Assembly: GCA_937146805.1 (NCBI GenBank)
Contig: CAKZRR010000021.1
Location: 1-64,000, forward strand
DNA length: 64,000 nt
Reading direction: 5' to 3'
Origin: an uncultured Owenweeksia sp.
Lineage (GTDB): Bacteria > Bacteroidota > Bacteroidia > Flavobacteriales > Schleiferiaceae
Shown here in pieces: positions 56,377-64,000 of this stretch. The notes beneath the pieces are model-generated. The model saw only the letters and a program-made list of their open reading frames with translations, was not told where the DNA came from and searched no databases. The number at the start of each line of letters is the position of its first letter. The stretch's first letter is position 1. The position numbers and the translations under genes were made by a program.

Positions 56377-57120
56377 TTAAGAGTTAATTTGTTCACTGGT
56401 TTTACCAAATCTTCTTTCGCGTTGTTGAAACTCCAACAGCACCTTGTGTAACTCGTTTTCATTAAACTCGGGCCACAAAACTGGGCAAAAAACCAACTCG
56501 GCATAAGCAATTTGCCACAGTAAAAAATTACTAATTCTATACTCACCACTGGTGCGAATTAATAAATCTACCGCAGGCATACCGGCCGTAAAAAGGTTAT
56601 TACTAAATATATTTTGATCAATTTGATTTACTGCTAACTTACCATCAGCCACTTGTTGGGCAATAGCTTTGGTAGCGGTAATTATTTCATCCTGAGAACC
56701 ATAACTTAATGCTAGGGTTAAGGTCATTCTATCGTGATGTTTTGTTTGCTCCATCACCTCGGTTAGTTCCTTAAGGCATTTTTTGGGTAAGGCCTGTAAA
56801 TTACCAATAGCACTTAATCTTATGTTGTTTTTTGCTAATGTTTTCAGTTCCTTTTTTAGACTCGATACTAGTAAGGTCATTAAAGTATCTACCTCCTTTT
56901 TAGGACGATTCCAATTCTCGCTTGAAAAAGCATATACCGTTAAATAAGGGATGCCTATGCTGGCACACTCGGTAGCTGTTTTGCGCAGGGCGCTCACTCC
57001 ATTTTCGTGACCTATAGCTCGTAAAAAACCTTTCCCTTTTGCCCAACGCCCATTACCATCCATAATAATGGCCATGTGCTCAGGTAATTGTTTTATATCT
57101 AGCCTGTCTTTTACGCTCAT
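56377..57120 (-). CDS. uppS: Di-trans,poly-cis-undecaprenyl-diphosphate synthase
   Basis: UppS makes undecaprenyl diphosphate, the lipid carrier for peptidoglycan and other glycans. The active site MDGNGRWAKGKGFLRAIGH (catalytic Asp21) and YLTVYAFSSENWNRPKKEV, plus the C-terminal DLLIRTSGEYRISNFLLWQ, identify the cis-prenyltransferase family. I place the start at 57120 (MSVKDRLDIKQLPEHM), which makes an ATGA overlap with the porG-like gene; a frame from 57141 is less likely. It joins lipid-carrier synthesis to bamA in one unit. Confidence 0.95.
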   Translation of the reverse strand: MSVKDRLDIKQLPEHMAIIMDGNGRWAKGKGFLRAIGHENGVSALRKTATECASIGIPYLTVYAFSSENWNRPKKEVDTLMTLLVSSLKKELKTLAKNNIRLSAIGNLQALPKKCLKELTEVMEQTKHHDRMTLTLALSYGSQDEIITATKAIAQQVADGKLAVNQIDQNIFSNNLFTAGMPAVDLLIRTSGEYRISNFLLWQIAYAELVFCPVLWPEFNENELHKVLLEFQQRERRFGKTSEQINS

Positions 57121-57938
57121 CGTCTTATAAAGCTGCTGCATTTTTCGTAAAGTTCGCCAAACTTAAATTGCAAGGTAACACCCGTAAAAACATACCAATC
57201 ATCGTTGTTTGGGTTTCCTCTATAAGCATCTACTTTAGGCGTTTGCGTTAAGCTTCTATCGCTTAAGGCAGCCGCCACATCGCCATGGGCATTTTCAATA
57301 GCAAAAGGATCTCCATATTGACCACTCACATCATCCAAATAATCTGTATAAGTGCGTCTAAAAGTACTTTCAATACCAATGGTAGTTACATTACCAATAG
57401 CCCATTTATATCCTAAACCAAAGGCAAAAAAGCTAGAACCCATAGCATAGGGGCTAGCGCTTGTACCACTGCTCCCCTGCCCTTCGGTACCTAATGGTTG
57501 CAGCTCGTGCAATTCACCATCAAACTCGGCTTTTGGGTTAAACTTAAAAATACCAAAACCGCCTAACAGGTAGGGCGTTTGATTTTTTTTAGTACCCGGC
57601 TCGTACTCCAAAAAGTTAAACTCCAGCATTAAGGCTCCTTCCAATATATCTGATTGAAACTGCAGGTTTCGGTTCAGCCTAAAATCTTCTTGTGCCTCGC
57701 TGTCATCTGCGGCAAGCGTGCCATAATTAACCTGTACCCTTAAGGCCCAATGGCGATTAAAATTATATTTCACCAAACCACCCACGGCATAGCCCTGAGG
57801 CAGGTGCAAACTATGGTTACCTACATCACCCACAAAGTGTGATCCTCCTCCGAACGCGCCAATCTCTAAATATTGACTAAATGCCGGAAGGGAAAAAACT
57901 AGGGTTAAAAATTTGAAAATGAATACTTTACTCCTCAT
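57117..57938 (-). CDS. porG: PorG-like / DUF6089 outer-membrane protein
   Basis: A 273-residue protein with a signal peptide (FIFKFLTLVFSLPAFSQ) and an outer-membrane barrel of about eight strands: YLEIGAFGGGSHFVGDVG, GGLVKYNFNRHWALRVQVNYG, EGALMLEFNFLEYEPG, TPYLLGGFGIFKFNPKAEF, and a last strand WYVFTGVTLQFKFGELYEKC. This agrees with the DUF6089 family that includes T9SS protein PorG, which is proposed to link the GldK-GldN ring to the outer membrane. Its position before uppS and bamA is the usual Bacteroidota order. The name is by family and context. Confidence 0.8.
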   Translation of the reverse strand: MRSKVFIFKFLTLVFSLPAFSQYLEIGAFGGGSHFVGDVGNHSLHLPQGYAVGGLVKYNFNRHWALRVQVNYGTLAADDSEAQEDFRLNRNLQFQSDILEGALMLEFNFLEYEPGTKKNQTPYLLGGFGIFKFNPKAEFDGELHELQPLGTEGQGSSGTSASPYAMGSSFFAFGLGYKWAIGNVTTIGIESTFRRTYTDYLDDVSGQYGDPFAIENAHGDVAAALSDRSLTQTPKVDAYRGNPNNDDWYVFTGVTLQFKFGELYEKCSSFIRR

Positions 57939-57954
57939 TTAACGAAAATGCGCG

Positions 57955-57962
57955 CAAATATA
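57955..57962 (-). promoter_or_regulatory. -7 promoter element of the porG-uppS-bamA unit
   Basis: TATATTTG on the minus strand matches TAnnTTTG and lies 17 bases before the porG-like ATG. Confidence 0.6.
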
Positions 57963-57995
57963 GTTAATTAGAAAAAGGGTATAACGTAAAATTTG

Positions 57996-58874
57996 TTAAT
58001 TACGTTTATCAATTCCCCAAAGGAGTTTATTTCTTAGGGTATCAGTAAAGCTTTGAATCTCGGTTTTTAGCATTTTAATTTTAAACGCCTCTCTTTTTAT
58101 ACGCACCTCCATCCCATTTTTTACGGTATAAATTCTAGAATCTAAAGACACTAAAAACTGCTCTTCCCGTCCTTCTACCACCAATTTTATTTCCATATCA
58201 TTAGGAATAACAAACGGCCTAACGTTTAAATTATGAGGTGCAATGGGGGTAATAACAAAACTTTCCGAACCCGGCATAATAATAGGACCACCGCAGCTAA
58301 GCGAATAACCTGTACTACCGGTAGGTGTAGCTATAATCAATCCATCCGCCCAATACGAATTTAAAAAAGCATCATTTATCCATGTATGAATTGTTACCAT
58401 AGAGGTGGTGTCCTTTCGGCTTACCGACACCTCATTAAATGCAAAATTGAGATCCATATCTACTCCATCAATATTTACATGAAGTAAGTGTCTTTCGTCA
58501 ATTGAATAGTTACCTAAGGTAAGCGCTTCTATGGCCGTGGAAATTTCCTCTTTACTTACGTTGGATAGAAAACCCAGGCGACCCGTATTTATTCCTAAAA
58601 TTGGGATATCCGAATTTTGAACATAGGTAACGGCATCCAAAATGGTTCCATCGCCACCTACGGTAATCATTAAATCCGGCTTTAAAGTCAAAAGATCTTG
58701 GTGCGAAGCAAAGCTGCCAAAATCAAAATTGAATTGGCAATGTTGTTTTATAAAACTATAAAGCTCTTCAAAAACAAATATCTCTGCTCCAATTTGGGTA
58801 AGCTCATTATGAAGGTTCTCAATAAAGGGCTTGGTTTCCGCGTTAATATTTTTCCCAAAAACAACTATTCTCAT
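57996..58874 (-). CDS. nadK: NAD kinase
   Basis: NadK phosphorylates NAD to NADP. The 292-residue protein has the nucleotide motif VGGDGTILDAV with the following GINTGRLGFLSN, NEVSVSR, the second motif GLIIATPTGSTGYSLSCGGPI and the C-terminal PHNLNVRPFVIPND. All are diagnostic for the family. It lies three bases after the CBS gene and 57 bases before the porG-like gene on the same strand. Confidence 0.96.
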   Translation of the reverse strand: MRIVVFGKNINAETKPFIENLHNELTQIGAEIFVFEELYSFIKQHCQFNFDFGSFASHQDLLTLKPDLMITVGGDGTILDAVTYVQNSDIPILGINTGRLGFLSNVSKEEISTAIEALTLGNYSIDERHLLHVNIDGVDMDLNFAFNEVSVSRKDTTSMVTIHTWINDAFLNSYWADGLIIATPTGSTGYSLSCGGPIIMPGSESFVITPIAPHNLNVRPFVIPNDMEIKLVVEGREEQFLVSLDSRIYTVKNGMEVRIKREAFKIKMLKTEIQSFTDTLRNKLLWGIDKRN

Positions 58875-58877
58875 AGC

Positions 58878-59546
58878 CTACATATTTAGGTATTTCATAA
58901 AGGCATCATACCTATCACCTAGGTTATCGCCAAAAACACTTTGATGAAAAACCTCTACAATCTCATAATTATAGCGTTCAAAAGACTTTACAATTCTGCT
59001 TAAATCCGTTTGATTAATTTTAAGCACCACTCGTATTTTCTCCAAGTCGTTTTCATCTTCATTTAAGTGTACACCTATAATTTTACCATCATTCGATTCC
59101 ACAATTTGTGACACCTGCGATAACTGATAGTCTCTTGAATCTACTCGTAATACCAAAATACCGCCCGGCTCTGAAAAGCTTAAAATACCGCCTAAATCTT
59201 GCAGCAATTCGGCAGTAGAAATATAACCTTTATAGGCTCCATTATCATCCACAATAGGCAACAAACTCAAGTTGGCCTCTCCTATCATTTTTACCGCATT
59301 GTAAACGTGATCATTTTGATTGATGGCGTGCTTTTTTACTAAATGATAGCACTTTGAAATAGATTCCTCATCGTTGGGCACCTCCAATAAATCCTCGTCA
59401 TTTACCAAACCTAAATACAGATTATCGTGTACTACCACCGGAAAATGTTCAAATTTACACTCGTGCATTGCCTCTATAGCTACCGCAAGCGTATCGCCTT
59501 CGCGAAGAGGTTTTATATCGTTAAGTAAATGTTTTGTCACGTTCAT
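58878..59546 (-). CDS. CBS-domain protein (AcuB-like)
   Basis: A 222-residue cytoplasmic protein with two CBS motifs at about residues 8-60 ([31 protein letters not shown]) and 74-130 ([36 protein letters not shown]), followed by an ACT-like domain (about 140-215: [34 protein letters not shown]). CBS pairs bind adenosine nucleotides and act as regulatory switches. The pairing with nadK, three bases downstream, suggests adenylate sensing, but the target is unknown. It is divergent from pdxJ with back-to-back promoters. Confidence 0.85.
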   Translation of the reverse strand: MNVTKHLLNDIKPLREGDTLAVAIEAMHECKFEHFPVVVHDNLYLGLVNDEDLLEVPNDEESISKCYHLVKKHAINQNDHVYNAVKMIGEANLSLLPIVDDNGAYKGYISTAELLQDLGGILSFSEPGGILVLRVDSRDYQLSQVSQIVESNDGKIIGVHLNEDENDLEKIRVVLKINQTDLSRIVKSFERYNYEIVEVFHQSVFGDNLGDRYDAFMKYLNM

Positions 59547-59553
59547 TACCCAG

Positions 59554-59561
59554 CAAAACTA
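59554..59561 (-). promoter_or_regulatory. -7 promoter element of the CBS-nadK unit
   Basis: TAGTTTTG on the minus strand matches TAnnTTTG and ends only seven bases before the CBS ATG, which predicts an almost leaderless transcript. Confidence 0.55.
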
Positions 59562-59568
59562 AGGTTTT

Positions 59569-59576
59569 TATCTTTG
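59569..59576 (+). promoter_or_regulatory. -7 promoter element of pdxJ
   Basis: TATCTTTG matches TAnnTTTG and ends six bases before the pdxJ ATG. With the element at 59554-59561 it fills the 36-base divergent gap. Confidence 0.6.
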
Positions 59577-59582
59577 CAGCCT

Positions 59583-60299
59583 ATGTGTAAATTAAGTGTA
59601 AACATCAACAAAATTGCCACCCTACGAAATGCTAGAGGAGGCAATATCCCCAACCTATTGCAAGTAGCTAAACATTGCGAAGAATTTGGTGCTCAAGGAA
59701 TTACCATTCACCCAAGGCCAGACGAACGCCATATACGATATCAAGATGCCTATGATTTGAAGAGTGTGGTAAGTACCGAATTCAACATAGAAGGTTACCC
59801 CTCTGCGGCATTTATTGAAATGGTGCTAAAGATTAAGCCCGAGCAAGTTACACTGGTGCCCGATGGGCCTGATGTATTGACTTCCAACGCAGGTTGGGAC
59901 ACGGTAAAACATGCCCGTTTTTTAAAGGACACCATTTCGCTATTTAAAAAGGAGGGCATACGAACCAGTCTTTTTATGGAATGTAACAACGACTTGATAA
60001 AAGCAGCAGCTAACACTGGCACCGATAGAATTGAATTGTACACCGAGGATTATGCTACCATGTACAAAAGTAATCCCGCCAAGGCTATTGCACCTTATAA
60101 AGCCGCTGCGCAGCTAGCCGAAAAAGAAGGGGTGGGACTAAACGCTGGTCATGATTTAAACCTTGAAAACTTGCGTTATTTTTCGCAACAAATACCTACT
60201 TTGCTAGAAGTAAGTATTGGGCATGCGCTTATAGCAGATGCGCTGTATTTTGGACTAGAAAACACCATTCAGCAGTATTTACGCCAATTAGAAAGCTAA
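59583..60299 (+). CDS. pdxJ: Pyridoxine 5'-phosphate synthase
   Basis: PdxJ joins 1-deoxy-D-xylulose 5-phosphate and 3-amino-2-oxopropyl phosphate to make pyridoxine 5'-phosphate (vitamin B6). The 238-residue product reads [52 protein letters not shown], then [14 protein letters not shown], and [15 protein letters not shown], all family marks. The start is the ATG at 59583 (MCKLSVNIN); the longer frame from 59529 runs through the promoter and the CBS gene, so I reject it. Confidence 0.96.
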   Translation: MCKLSVNINKIATLRNARGGNIPNLLQVAKHCEEFGAQGITIHPRPDERHIRYQDAYDLKSVVSTEFNIEGYPSAAFIEMVLKIKPEQVTLVPDGPDVLTSNAGWDTVKHARFLKDTISLFKKEGIRTSLFMECNNDLIKAAANTGTDRIELYTEDYATMYKSNPAKAIAPYKAAAQLAEKEGVGLNAGHDLNLENLRYFSQQIPTLLEVSIGHALIADALYFGLENTIQQYLRQLES

Positions 60300-60302
60300 A
60301 CC

Positions 60303-61199
60303 ATGAAAGCACCTCAGGCACTTAAAAAAGGCGACACGATTGCTCTGGTTTCCACGGCTCGTAAAATTTCTAAACCCGAGTTAAACTTTGCTATCAACCT
60401 CTTAAACAACTGGGGTTTAAAGGTTGTATTTGGTGAACATCTTTTTGAGCAACATCACCAATTTGCAGGAACGGATGAACAGCGATTACTTAGCTTTCAG
60501 GAGTGCATTAACAACCCCGAAATAAAGGCAATACTTTGCGTTAGAGGCGGTTATGGCACTGTTAGAATTATAGACCAAATCAACTTTTTACCCTTGGTGC
60601 AAAATCCCAAATGGATTATTGGCTACAGCGATATAACGGTACTGCACAATAAGCTCAATAATTTTGGTTTGGAATCGCTTCACGCCACTATGCCCATTAA
60701 CTTTGAAACCAATACACAATTGGCATTGGATAGCCTCCGGCAAACTCTATTTGGCGAGCCCCTAAGTTACCAAGTAGAAAATCATGAACTCAATCAAAAA
60801 GGCACGGCACATGGACCGGTAGTGGGAGGAAATCTTTCTGTTTTGTACAGTCAACTGGGCTCTGAAACACGCATTAATACAAAAGGTTGCATTTTGTTTT
60901 TAGAGGATCTTGATGAGTATTTATATCATATAGATAGGATGATGCAAAACATGGCTCGAAACGGCTACTTTGATGAGCCCGCGGCTGTGATTATTGGTGG
61001 ATTTACTGACATGAACGACAACAACATTCCTTTTGGCAAAACAGCCCTTCAAATACTTTTTGAATACATCGGCAACAGAGATTATCCAGTTTGTTTTGAT
61101 TTTCCTGCTGGTCACCTAAATGATAATCGCGCCCTTATTTTTGGACGAAAAGCCCATTTACAAGTAGGTCAAACCGTTAGCCTAACTTTTGATGTCTAA
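60303..61199 (+). CDS. LD-carboxypeptidase (peptidase family S66)
   Basis: A 298-residue cytoplasmic enzyme of the LdcA type, which removes the terminal D-alanine from murein tetrapeptides during peptidoglycan recycling. Visible are the start ALKKGDTIALVSTARKI, LCVRGGYGTVRIID, the catalytic serine in IIGYSDITVLHN, GGNLSVLYSQLGS, the glutamate in LEDLDEYLYHIDRMM, and the histidine in FPAGHLNDNRAL; the Ser-Glu-His triad is intact. It starts three bases after pdxJ and overlaps the YraN-like gene by eight. Confidence 0.9.
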   Translation: MKAPQALKKGDTIALVSTARKISKPELNFAINLLNNWGLKVVFGEHLFEQHHQFAGTDEQRLLSFQECINNPEIKAILCVRGGYGTVRIIDQINFLPLVQNPKWIIGYSDITVLHNKLNNFGLESLHATMPINFETNTQLALDSLRQTLFGEPLSYQVENHELNQKGTAHGPVVGGNLSVLYSQLGSETRINTKGCILFLEDLDEYLYHIDRMMQNMARNGYFDEPAAVIIGGFTDMNDNNIPFGKTALQILFEYIGNRDYPVCFDFPAGHLNDNRALIFGRKAHLQVGQTVSLTFDV

Positions 61200-61545
61200 A
61201 CCACACGAAACCGGAAAAAAAGGAGAAGAAGAAGCCTTGGTTTTTTTTACAAAATTGGGCTATAAATTGGTTGCCAAAAATTGGCGCTTTGCTAAAGCAG
61301 AGGTAGATTTAATTGTAGAAAATGAAGACTGGATAGTATTTGTAGAAGTTAAAACCCGTACCAACGATTCACATGGCAGCCCTGAGTCCTTTGTGAGCAG
61401 GGCGCAGCAAAAACATTTAATTAGAGCCGCCAATCATTTTGCTGATACACATCCCTCCGAAAAACAATACCGCTTTGATGTAATTAGCATACTGCTCGAA
61501 CCCCAATTTCAGCTAAAACACATACCCGAAGCCTTTTATCCCTAA
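61192..61545 (+). CDS. YraN family (UPF0102) endonuclease-like protein
   Basis: A 117-residue protein from the ATG at 61192: GKKGEEEALVFFTKLGYKLVAKNWRFAKAEVDLIVENEDWIVFVEVKTR. This is the UPF0102/YraN family, with the restriction-endonuclease-like core E-x-D-L and E-V-K-T-R. Family members are thought to resemble Holliday-junction resolvases, but activity is not established. An in-frame TTG at 61189 adds one residue. It overlaps the LD-carboxypeptidase gene by eight bases. Confidence 0.92.
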   Translation: MSKPHETGKKGEEEALVFFTKLGYKLVAKNWRFAKAEVDLIVENEDWIVFVEVKTRTNDSHGSPESFVSRAQQKHLIRAANHFADTHPSEKQYRFDVISILLEPQFQLKHIPEAFYP

Positions 61546-61561
61546 AGGCATACATTTAATG

Positions 61562-61569
61562 TACCTTTG
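61562..61569 (+). promoter_or_regulatory. -7 promoter element of the pseudouridine synthase gene
   Basis: TACCTTTG matches TAnnTTTG and lies 16 bases before the preferred ATG at 61585. Confidence 0.6.
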
Positions 61570-61584
61570 CAAAAATTTTCTCCC

Positions 61585-62436
61585 ATGCAACGTGGTAAAA
61601 ACACAGGCGGCTCTCGCTCCAATTCTAAAGGAAAAACGCAGCGCCCCGATTCCAAAGATTTTAGTCCAAAAAGAACCCCAAAACCTCGATTTAAAAAGGA
61701 GCCTACCGCTCCTAAAATGAGTGCTGACGGCTTAATTCGACTCAATAAATATATTTCAAACGCGGGTATTTCTTCACGAAGAGAAGCAGACAATCTTATT
61801 AAAGCCGGGCTTGTACAGGTAAACGATAAGGTGGTAACTGAAATGGGCTACAAAGTAAAACCCGGAGACAGTGTGCGGTTTAATAACGAAGAACTGCGTG
61901 CCGAGAAAAAAGTATACTTGGTTTTAAACAAGCCAAAAGGCTTTATCACCACCATGGACGACCCCAAGGCACGTAAAACCGTAATGGAATTGATTAGTAA
62001 CGCTGGCCCCGAACGCTTGTACCCCGTAGGCAGGCTGGATAGAAAAACAACCGGAGTATTGCTATTCACTAATGATGGCGAAATGGCCACCAAGTTAATG
62101 CACCCATCCAGCGGAGCGCGTAAAATTTACCAAGTTAGCCTTGATAAGCGTTTAACTGCGGCTGATTTTAGCAAAATTAAAGCAGGCTTAACCTTAGAAG
62201 ATGGCCCCATTACGGTGGATGATATAGCTTATGTGGACGATAAATCAAAAAGCAATATTGGCCTCACAATTCATAGTGGCAGAAACCGAATTGTAAGACG
62301 AATTTTTGAGAGCTTAGATTACGAGGTTACTAAACTAGATCGTGTGTTTTTTGCTGGGTTAACCAAGAAAAATTTAGAACGCGGCCGTTGGCGAAAACTA
62401 GGCGAAAAAGAGGTTAATTTCCTTAAAATGATGTAA
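61585..62436 (+). CDS. RluB/RsuA-family pseudouridine synthase
   Basis: A 283-residue enzyme that makes pseudouridine in rRNA. It has a basic, low-complexity N-terminal extension (residues 1-45, rich in K, R, S), an S4 RNA-binding domain (about 48-95, IRLNKYISNAGISSRREADNLIKAGLVQVN) and the catalytic domain with KPKGFITTMDD and GRLDRKTTGVLLFTNDG, holding the active-site Asp. The C-terminal IHSGRNRIVRRIFESLDYEVTKLDRV follows the family. RluB-like is most probable; the exact rRNA target is not clear. I prefer the ATG at 61585 because an earlier TTG lies in the promoter. Confidence 0.9.
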   Translation: MQRGKNTGGSRSNSKGKTQRPDSKDFSPKRTPKPRFKKEPTAPKMSADGLIRLNKYISNAGISSRREADNLIKAGLVQVNDKVVTEMGYKVKPGDSVRFNNEELRAEKKVYLVLNKPKGFITTMDDPKARKTVMELISNAGPERLYPVGRLDRKTTGVLLFTNDGEMATKLMHPSSGARKIYQVSLDKRLTAADFSKIKAGLTLEDGPITVDDIAYVDDKSKSNIGLTIHSGRNRIVRRIFESLDYEVTKLDRVFFAGLTKKNLERGRWRKLGEKEVNFLKMM

Positions 62437-62449
62437 TTAAAAATATTAG

Positions 62450-62457
62450 TACTTTTG
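62450..62457 (+). promoter_or_regulatory. -7 promoter element of the 79-residue protein gene
   Basis: TACTTTTG matches TAnnTTTG, 39 bases before the ATG. Confidence 0.55.
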
Positions 62458-62496
62458 TAATACACACATTAATAAAATTCAATTAAAATTAATCAA

Positions 62497-62736
62497 ATGG
62501 CAAAAGCAAAAGTTACCCCAGGTGTTTTGATTGGTGCGCTACGCGAGAATCAAAACAACAACAAATCACTTAAGTCCTTATTTTCGAGTCAGTTTTTAGG
62601 GAAAATGTCGATGGAAGAACTAGAAGGTTTAAATCTTAGTATTTCGAAAGAAATAGGTAAACGATCTCAAAAAGTAATTCAAGAAAAGATCGATTTTTTG
62701 CAAAAACACGGCTATAAAATTAATGCCCCAAAATAG
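62497..62736 (+). CDS. Small basic protein of unknown function (79 residues)
   Basis: A short, lysine-rich, helical cytoplasmic protein (GVLIGALRENQNNNKSLKSLFSSQFLGKMSMEELEGLNLSISKEIGKRSQKVIQEKIDFLQKHGYKI) with no signal peptide or membrane segment. It has its own -7 element and is followed by a clear hairpin terminator, so it looks like a real single-gene unit. I do not recognise the family. Confidence 0.7.
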   Translation: MAKAKVTPGVLIGALRENQNNNKSLKSLFSSQFLGKMSMEELEGLNLSISKEIGKRSQKVIQEKIDFLQKHGYKINAPK

Positions 62737-62760
62737 GTTTTTACACCCTTAACAACTTCG

Positions 62761-62790
62761 GCCTCTTCCTTTGGAAGGGGCTTTTTTTTT
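62761..62790 (+). terminator. Terminator of the 79-residue protein gene
   Basis: GCCTCTTCC and GGAAGGGGC arms (one G-T pair) close a three-base loop, followed by nine T. Confidence 0.9.
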
Positions 62791-62818
62791 GGAAAACATA
62801 AACTTAACTTTCGCTCCT

Positions 62819-62840
62819 CGCGTTTAAACTAGGTAACGCG
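62819..62840. repeat. Short inverted repeat upstream of the AsmA-like gene
   Basis: CGCGTT and AACGCG arms are separated by ten bases, 12 bases before the AsmA-like start; it could be an operator or a leader hairpin. Confidence 0.35.
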
Positions 62841-62851
62841 TTAAAAAAGCA

Positions 62852-64000
62852 ATGCTCAAAAAACTCTTTAAACTCACACTGTGGATATTCGGGACGCTGG
62901 CTCTGCTATTTACGCTATTTACCGTGGTGGTATTTTGGAAAGAAGAGGAGATAAAAATAAAAGTAGTTGACCAAATTAATGAGCAGCTAGATGGCGAGAT
63001 TGATGTTCAAAATTTTGGTGTTTCACTTCAAAAATTCCCCAAAGCCGCTCTGCTTTTTGAAGAGGTTTATAGTGCCGGAAAAAATAGCAAAGAAGGAGAC
63101 ACTCTATTATACGCACAGGAACTATTTATTGAGTTTGATGTCTGGAATATCTTTCAGGACGAATTAGAAATAAAAAGTCTCAGTATTCACAATGGAGTCA
63201 TCCAAATTCTACGTCCTAAAAATGGAACACCTAACTACCTTATTTGGAAAGAAAAAAGTAGTAATGAAGAAAGTGCTTGGCACCTTGAAAAGCTTTCGCT
63301 CAAAAATGTTGATTTATACCAATGGGAAGAGCGTGTAAATCAGCATTTAAACTCTACCATTCACGAAGGAGAAATTTCAATTGACTATAAAGATGAACAC
63401 TTTGATATTACAGCGCAGCTAAATAGCTGGGTAAAAAACCTCACCGTTAACAATCAAAAATATTTAACAAATCAACCCTTAGAACTAACCGGAAATTTAA
63501 ATGGAAACACAAGTCATTTTGTATTACAAAATGGCAAAGCCACTAGCCATGGAATTGGGCTTTCATTTAGTTTTTCGCAAAACAAAAATCAGTTTAAACT
63601 TAATGCTCAACAAAAAGGAGCTGACTTAGCAGCTTGGCAGCATTTTGCAGAAAGCCAATTAATGCACAAACCTTATAATTTTAAGGTTGAAGGAAGTGGA
63701 AGTTTTGCGATAAATTATCAGTATCATCCTGATTTAGGACATCAAATAGAAGCCAAGGCAAGTAGTCAAAAGTCGGGCTTTAATGCTTTTGAAAAAGGAC
63801 ACTTAAGCGATCTAGCTTTTGAAGCCCACTATACCCTTAAGCATGGTTTGGATGAATTACATATTAAATCTTTGAACGGACAGGCCAGAACCGGCAAAGT
63901 ACAAGCCAGTGGATATATCAAAAACTTAAAGCGGCCACAAGTTTCGCTTCAACTAAGAAGCGAATTAGACTTGGCCGAACTACTGCTTTTTGTGCCTTTA
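62852..64000 (+). CDS. AsmA-like membrane-anchored protein, cut off by the window end
   Basis: The frame is open from the ATG at 62852 to the last base, giving the first 383 residues. It starts with one membrane segment (LWIFGTLALLFTLFTVVVFW at about residues 10-29) and then IKVVDQINEQLDGEIDVQNFGVSLQKFPKAALLFEEVY, the AsmA N-terminal pattern, with long beta-rich repeats (IKSLSIHNGVIQILRPKNGTPNYLIW). AsmA-family proteins are large inner-membrane-anchored bridges linked to outer-membrane lipid homeostasis. The full length, likely over 700 residues, is not visible. Its place after a terminator implies its own promoter; TAACTTTC before it is a weak match. Confidence 0.8.
   Translation, partial: MLKKLFKLTLWIFGTLALLFTLFTVVVFWKEEEIKIKVVDQINEQLDGEIDVQNFGVSLQKFPKAALLFEEVYSAGKNSKEGDTLLYAQELFIEFDVWNIFQDELEIKSLSIHNGVIQILRPKNGTPNYLIWKEKSSNEESAWHLEKLSLKNVDLYQWEERVNQHLNSTIHEGEISIDYKDEHFDITAQLNSWVKNLTVNNQKYLTNQPLELTGNLNGNTSHFVLQNGKATSHGIGLSFSFSQNKNQFKLNAQQKGADLAAWQHFAESQLMHKPYNFKVEGSGSFAINYQYHPDLGHQIEAKASSQKSGFNAFEKGHLSDLAFEAHYTLKHGLDELHIKSLNGQARTGKVQASGYIKNLKRPQVSLQLRSELDLAELLLFVPL

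Noticed and set aside
60303-61199. Possible loss of the catalytic serine in the LD-carboxypeptidase (GGYGT)
   Set aside because: The nucleophile of family S66 lies in the GHSD-type motif, here GYSD, and is present.

Overview
The window is a chromosomal segment of a Bacteroidota bacterium, most likely class Flavobacteriia (order Flavobacteriales or a close relative). The support is: -7 promoter elements of the Bacteroidota form TAnnTTTG before many genes, few Shine-Dalgarno sequences, a type IX secretion/gliding core (porP/sprF-like, gldK, gldL, gldM, gldN, plus a porG-like gene), and conserved Bacteroidota gene orders (mraZ-to-ftsZ; miaB - sigma-54 activator - lptE - TPR protein - secG; uppS - bamA - skp - skp). 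The DNPR motif in MurE points to meso-diaminopimelate peptidoglycan.

Layout. 1-1000: an A/T-rich leucine-rich-repeat fragment without a proper 5' end, probably accessory DNA. 1093-2153: an SRPBCC protein and a Crp/Fnr-family regulator with a candidate FNR-type site between them. 2399-18456: the division and cell wall (dcw) cluster, mraZ-rsmH-ftsL-ftsI-murE-mraY-murD-ftsW-murG-murC-ftsQ-ftsA-ftsZ, then a YqeY-like gene, tightly packed with many start/stop overlaps and preceded by a three-repeat MraZ operator. 18515-23738: on the minus strand, a NarL-type two-component system, a Kazal-domain lipoprotein, a SanA-like protein and an exported helical protein. 23940-32445: groEL, groES, a DUF4412-like protein, secG, a Glu-rich TPR protein, lptE, a sigma-54 activator, a small exported protein and miaB. 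32531-35508: an exported protein, an MBL-fold hydrolase, a glutathione peroxidase and a TetR regulator with matching palindromes. 35748-45188: topA, an arginase-fold protein that has lost most metal ligands, and the type IX secretion operon. 45252-50921: an FAD oxidoreductase, a DUF983 protein, an ABC-F ATPase, two tRNA-Arg genes and metG. 51075-59546: an alpha/beta hydrolase and then the minus-strand envelope cluster murI-skp-skp-bamA-uppS-porG-nadK-CBS. 59583-64000: pdxJ, an LD-carboxypeptidase, a YraN-like protein, an RluB-type pseudouridine synthase, a small conserved-looking protein and a truncated AsmA-like gene.

How it fits together. Most of the window is envelope biology: precursor synthesis (mur genes, mraY, murI, uppS), septation (fts genes), outer-membrane protein and LPS assembly (bamA, skp pair, lptE), Sec and type IX export (secG, gldKLMN, porP, porG), peptidoglycan recycling (LD-carboxypeptidase) and folding (groESL). 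I found no CRISPR array, insertion sequence, phage gene or rRNA. No complete new defence or secretion system is evident. The observations most worth following are the metal-ligand-poor arginase-fold protein beside the type IX operon, the abutting or near-leaderless divergent promoters, and three regulator/operator pairs (Crp/Fnr, MraZ, TetR).
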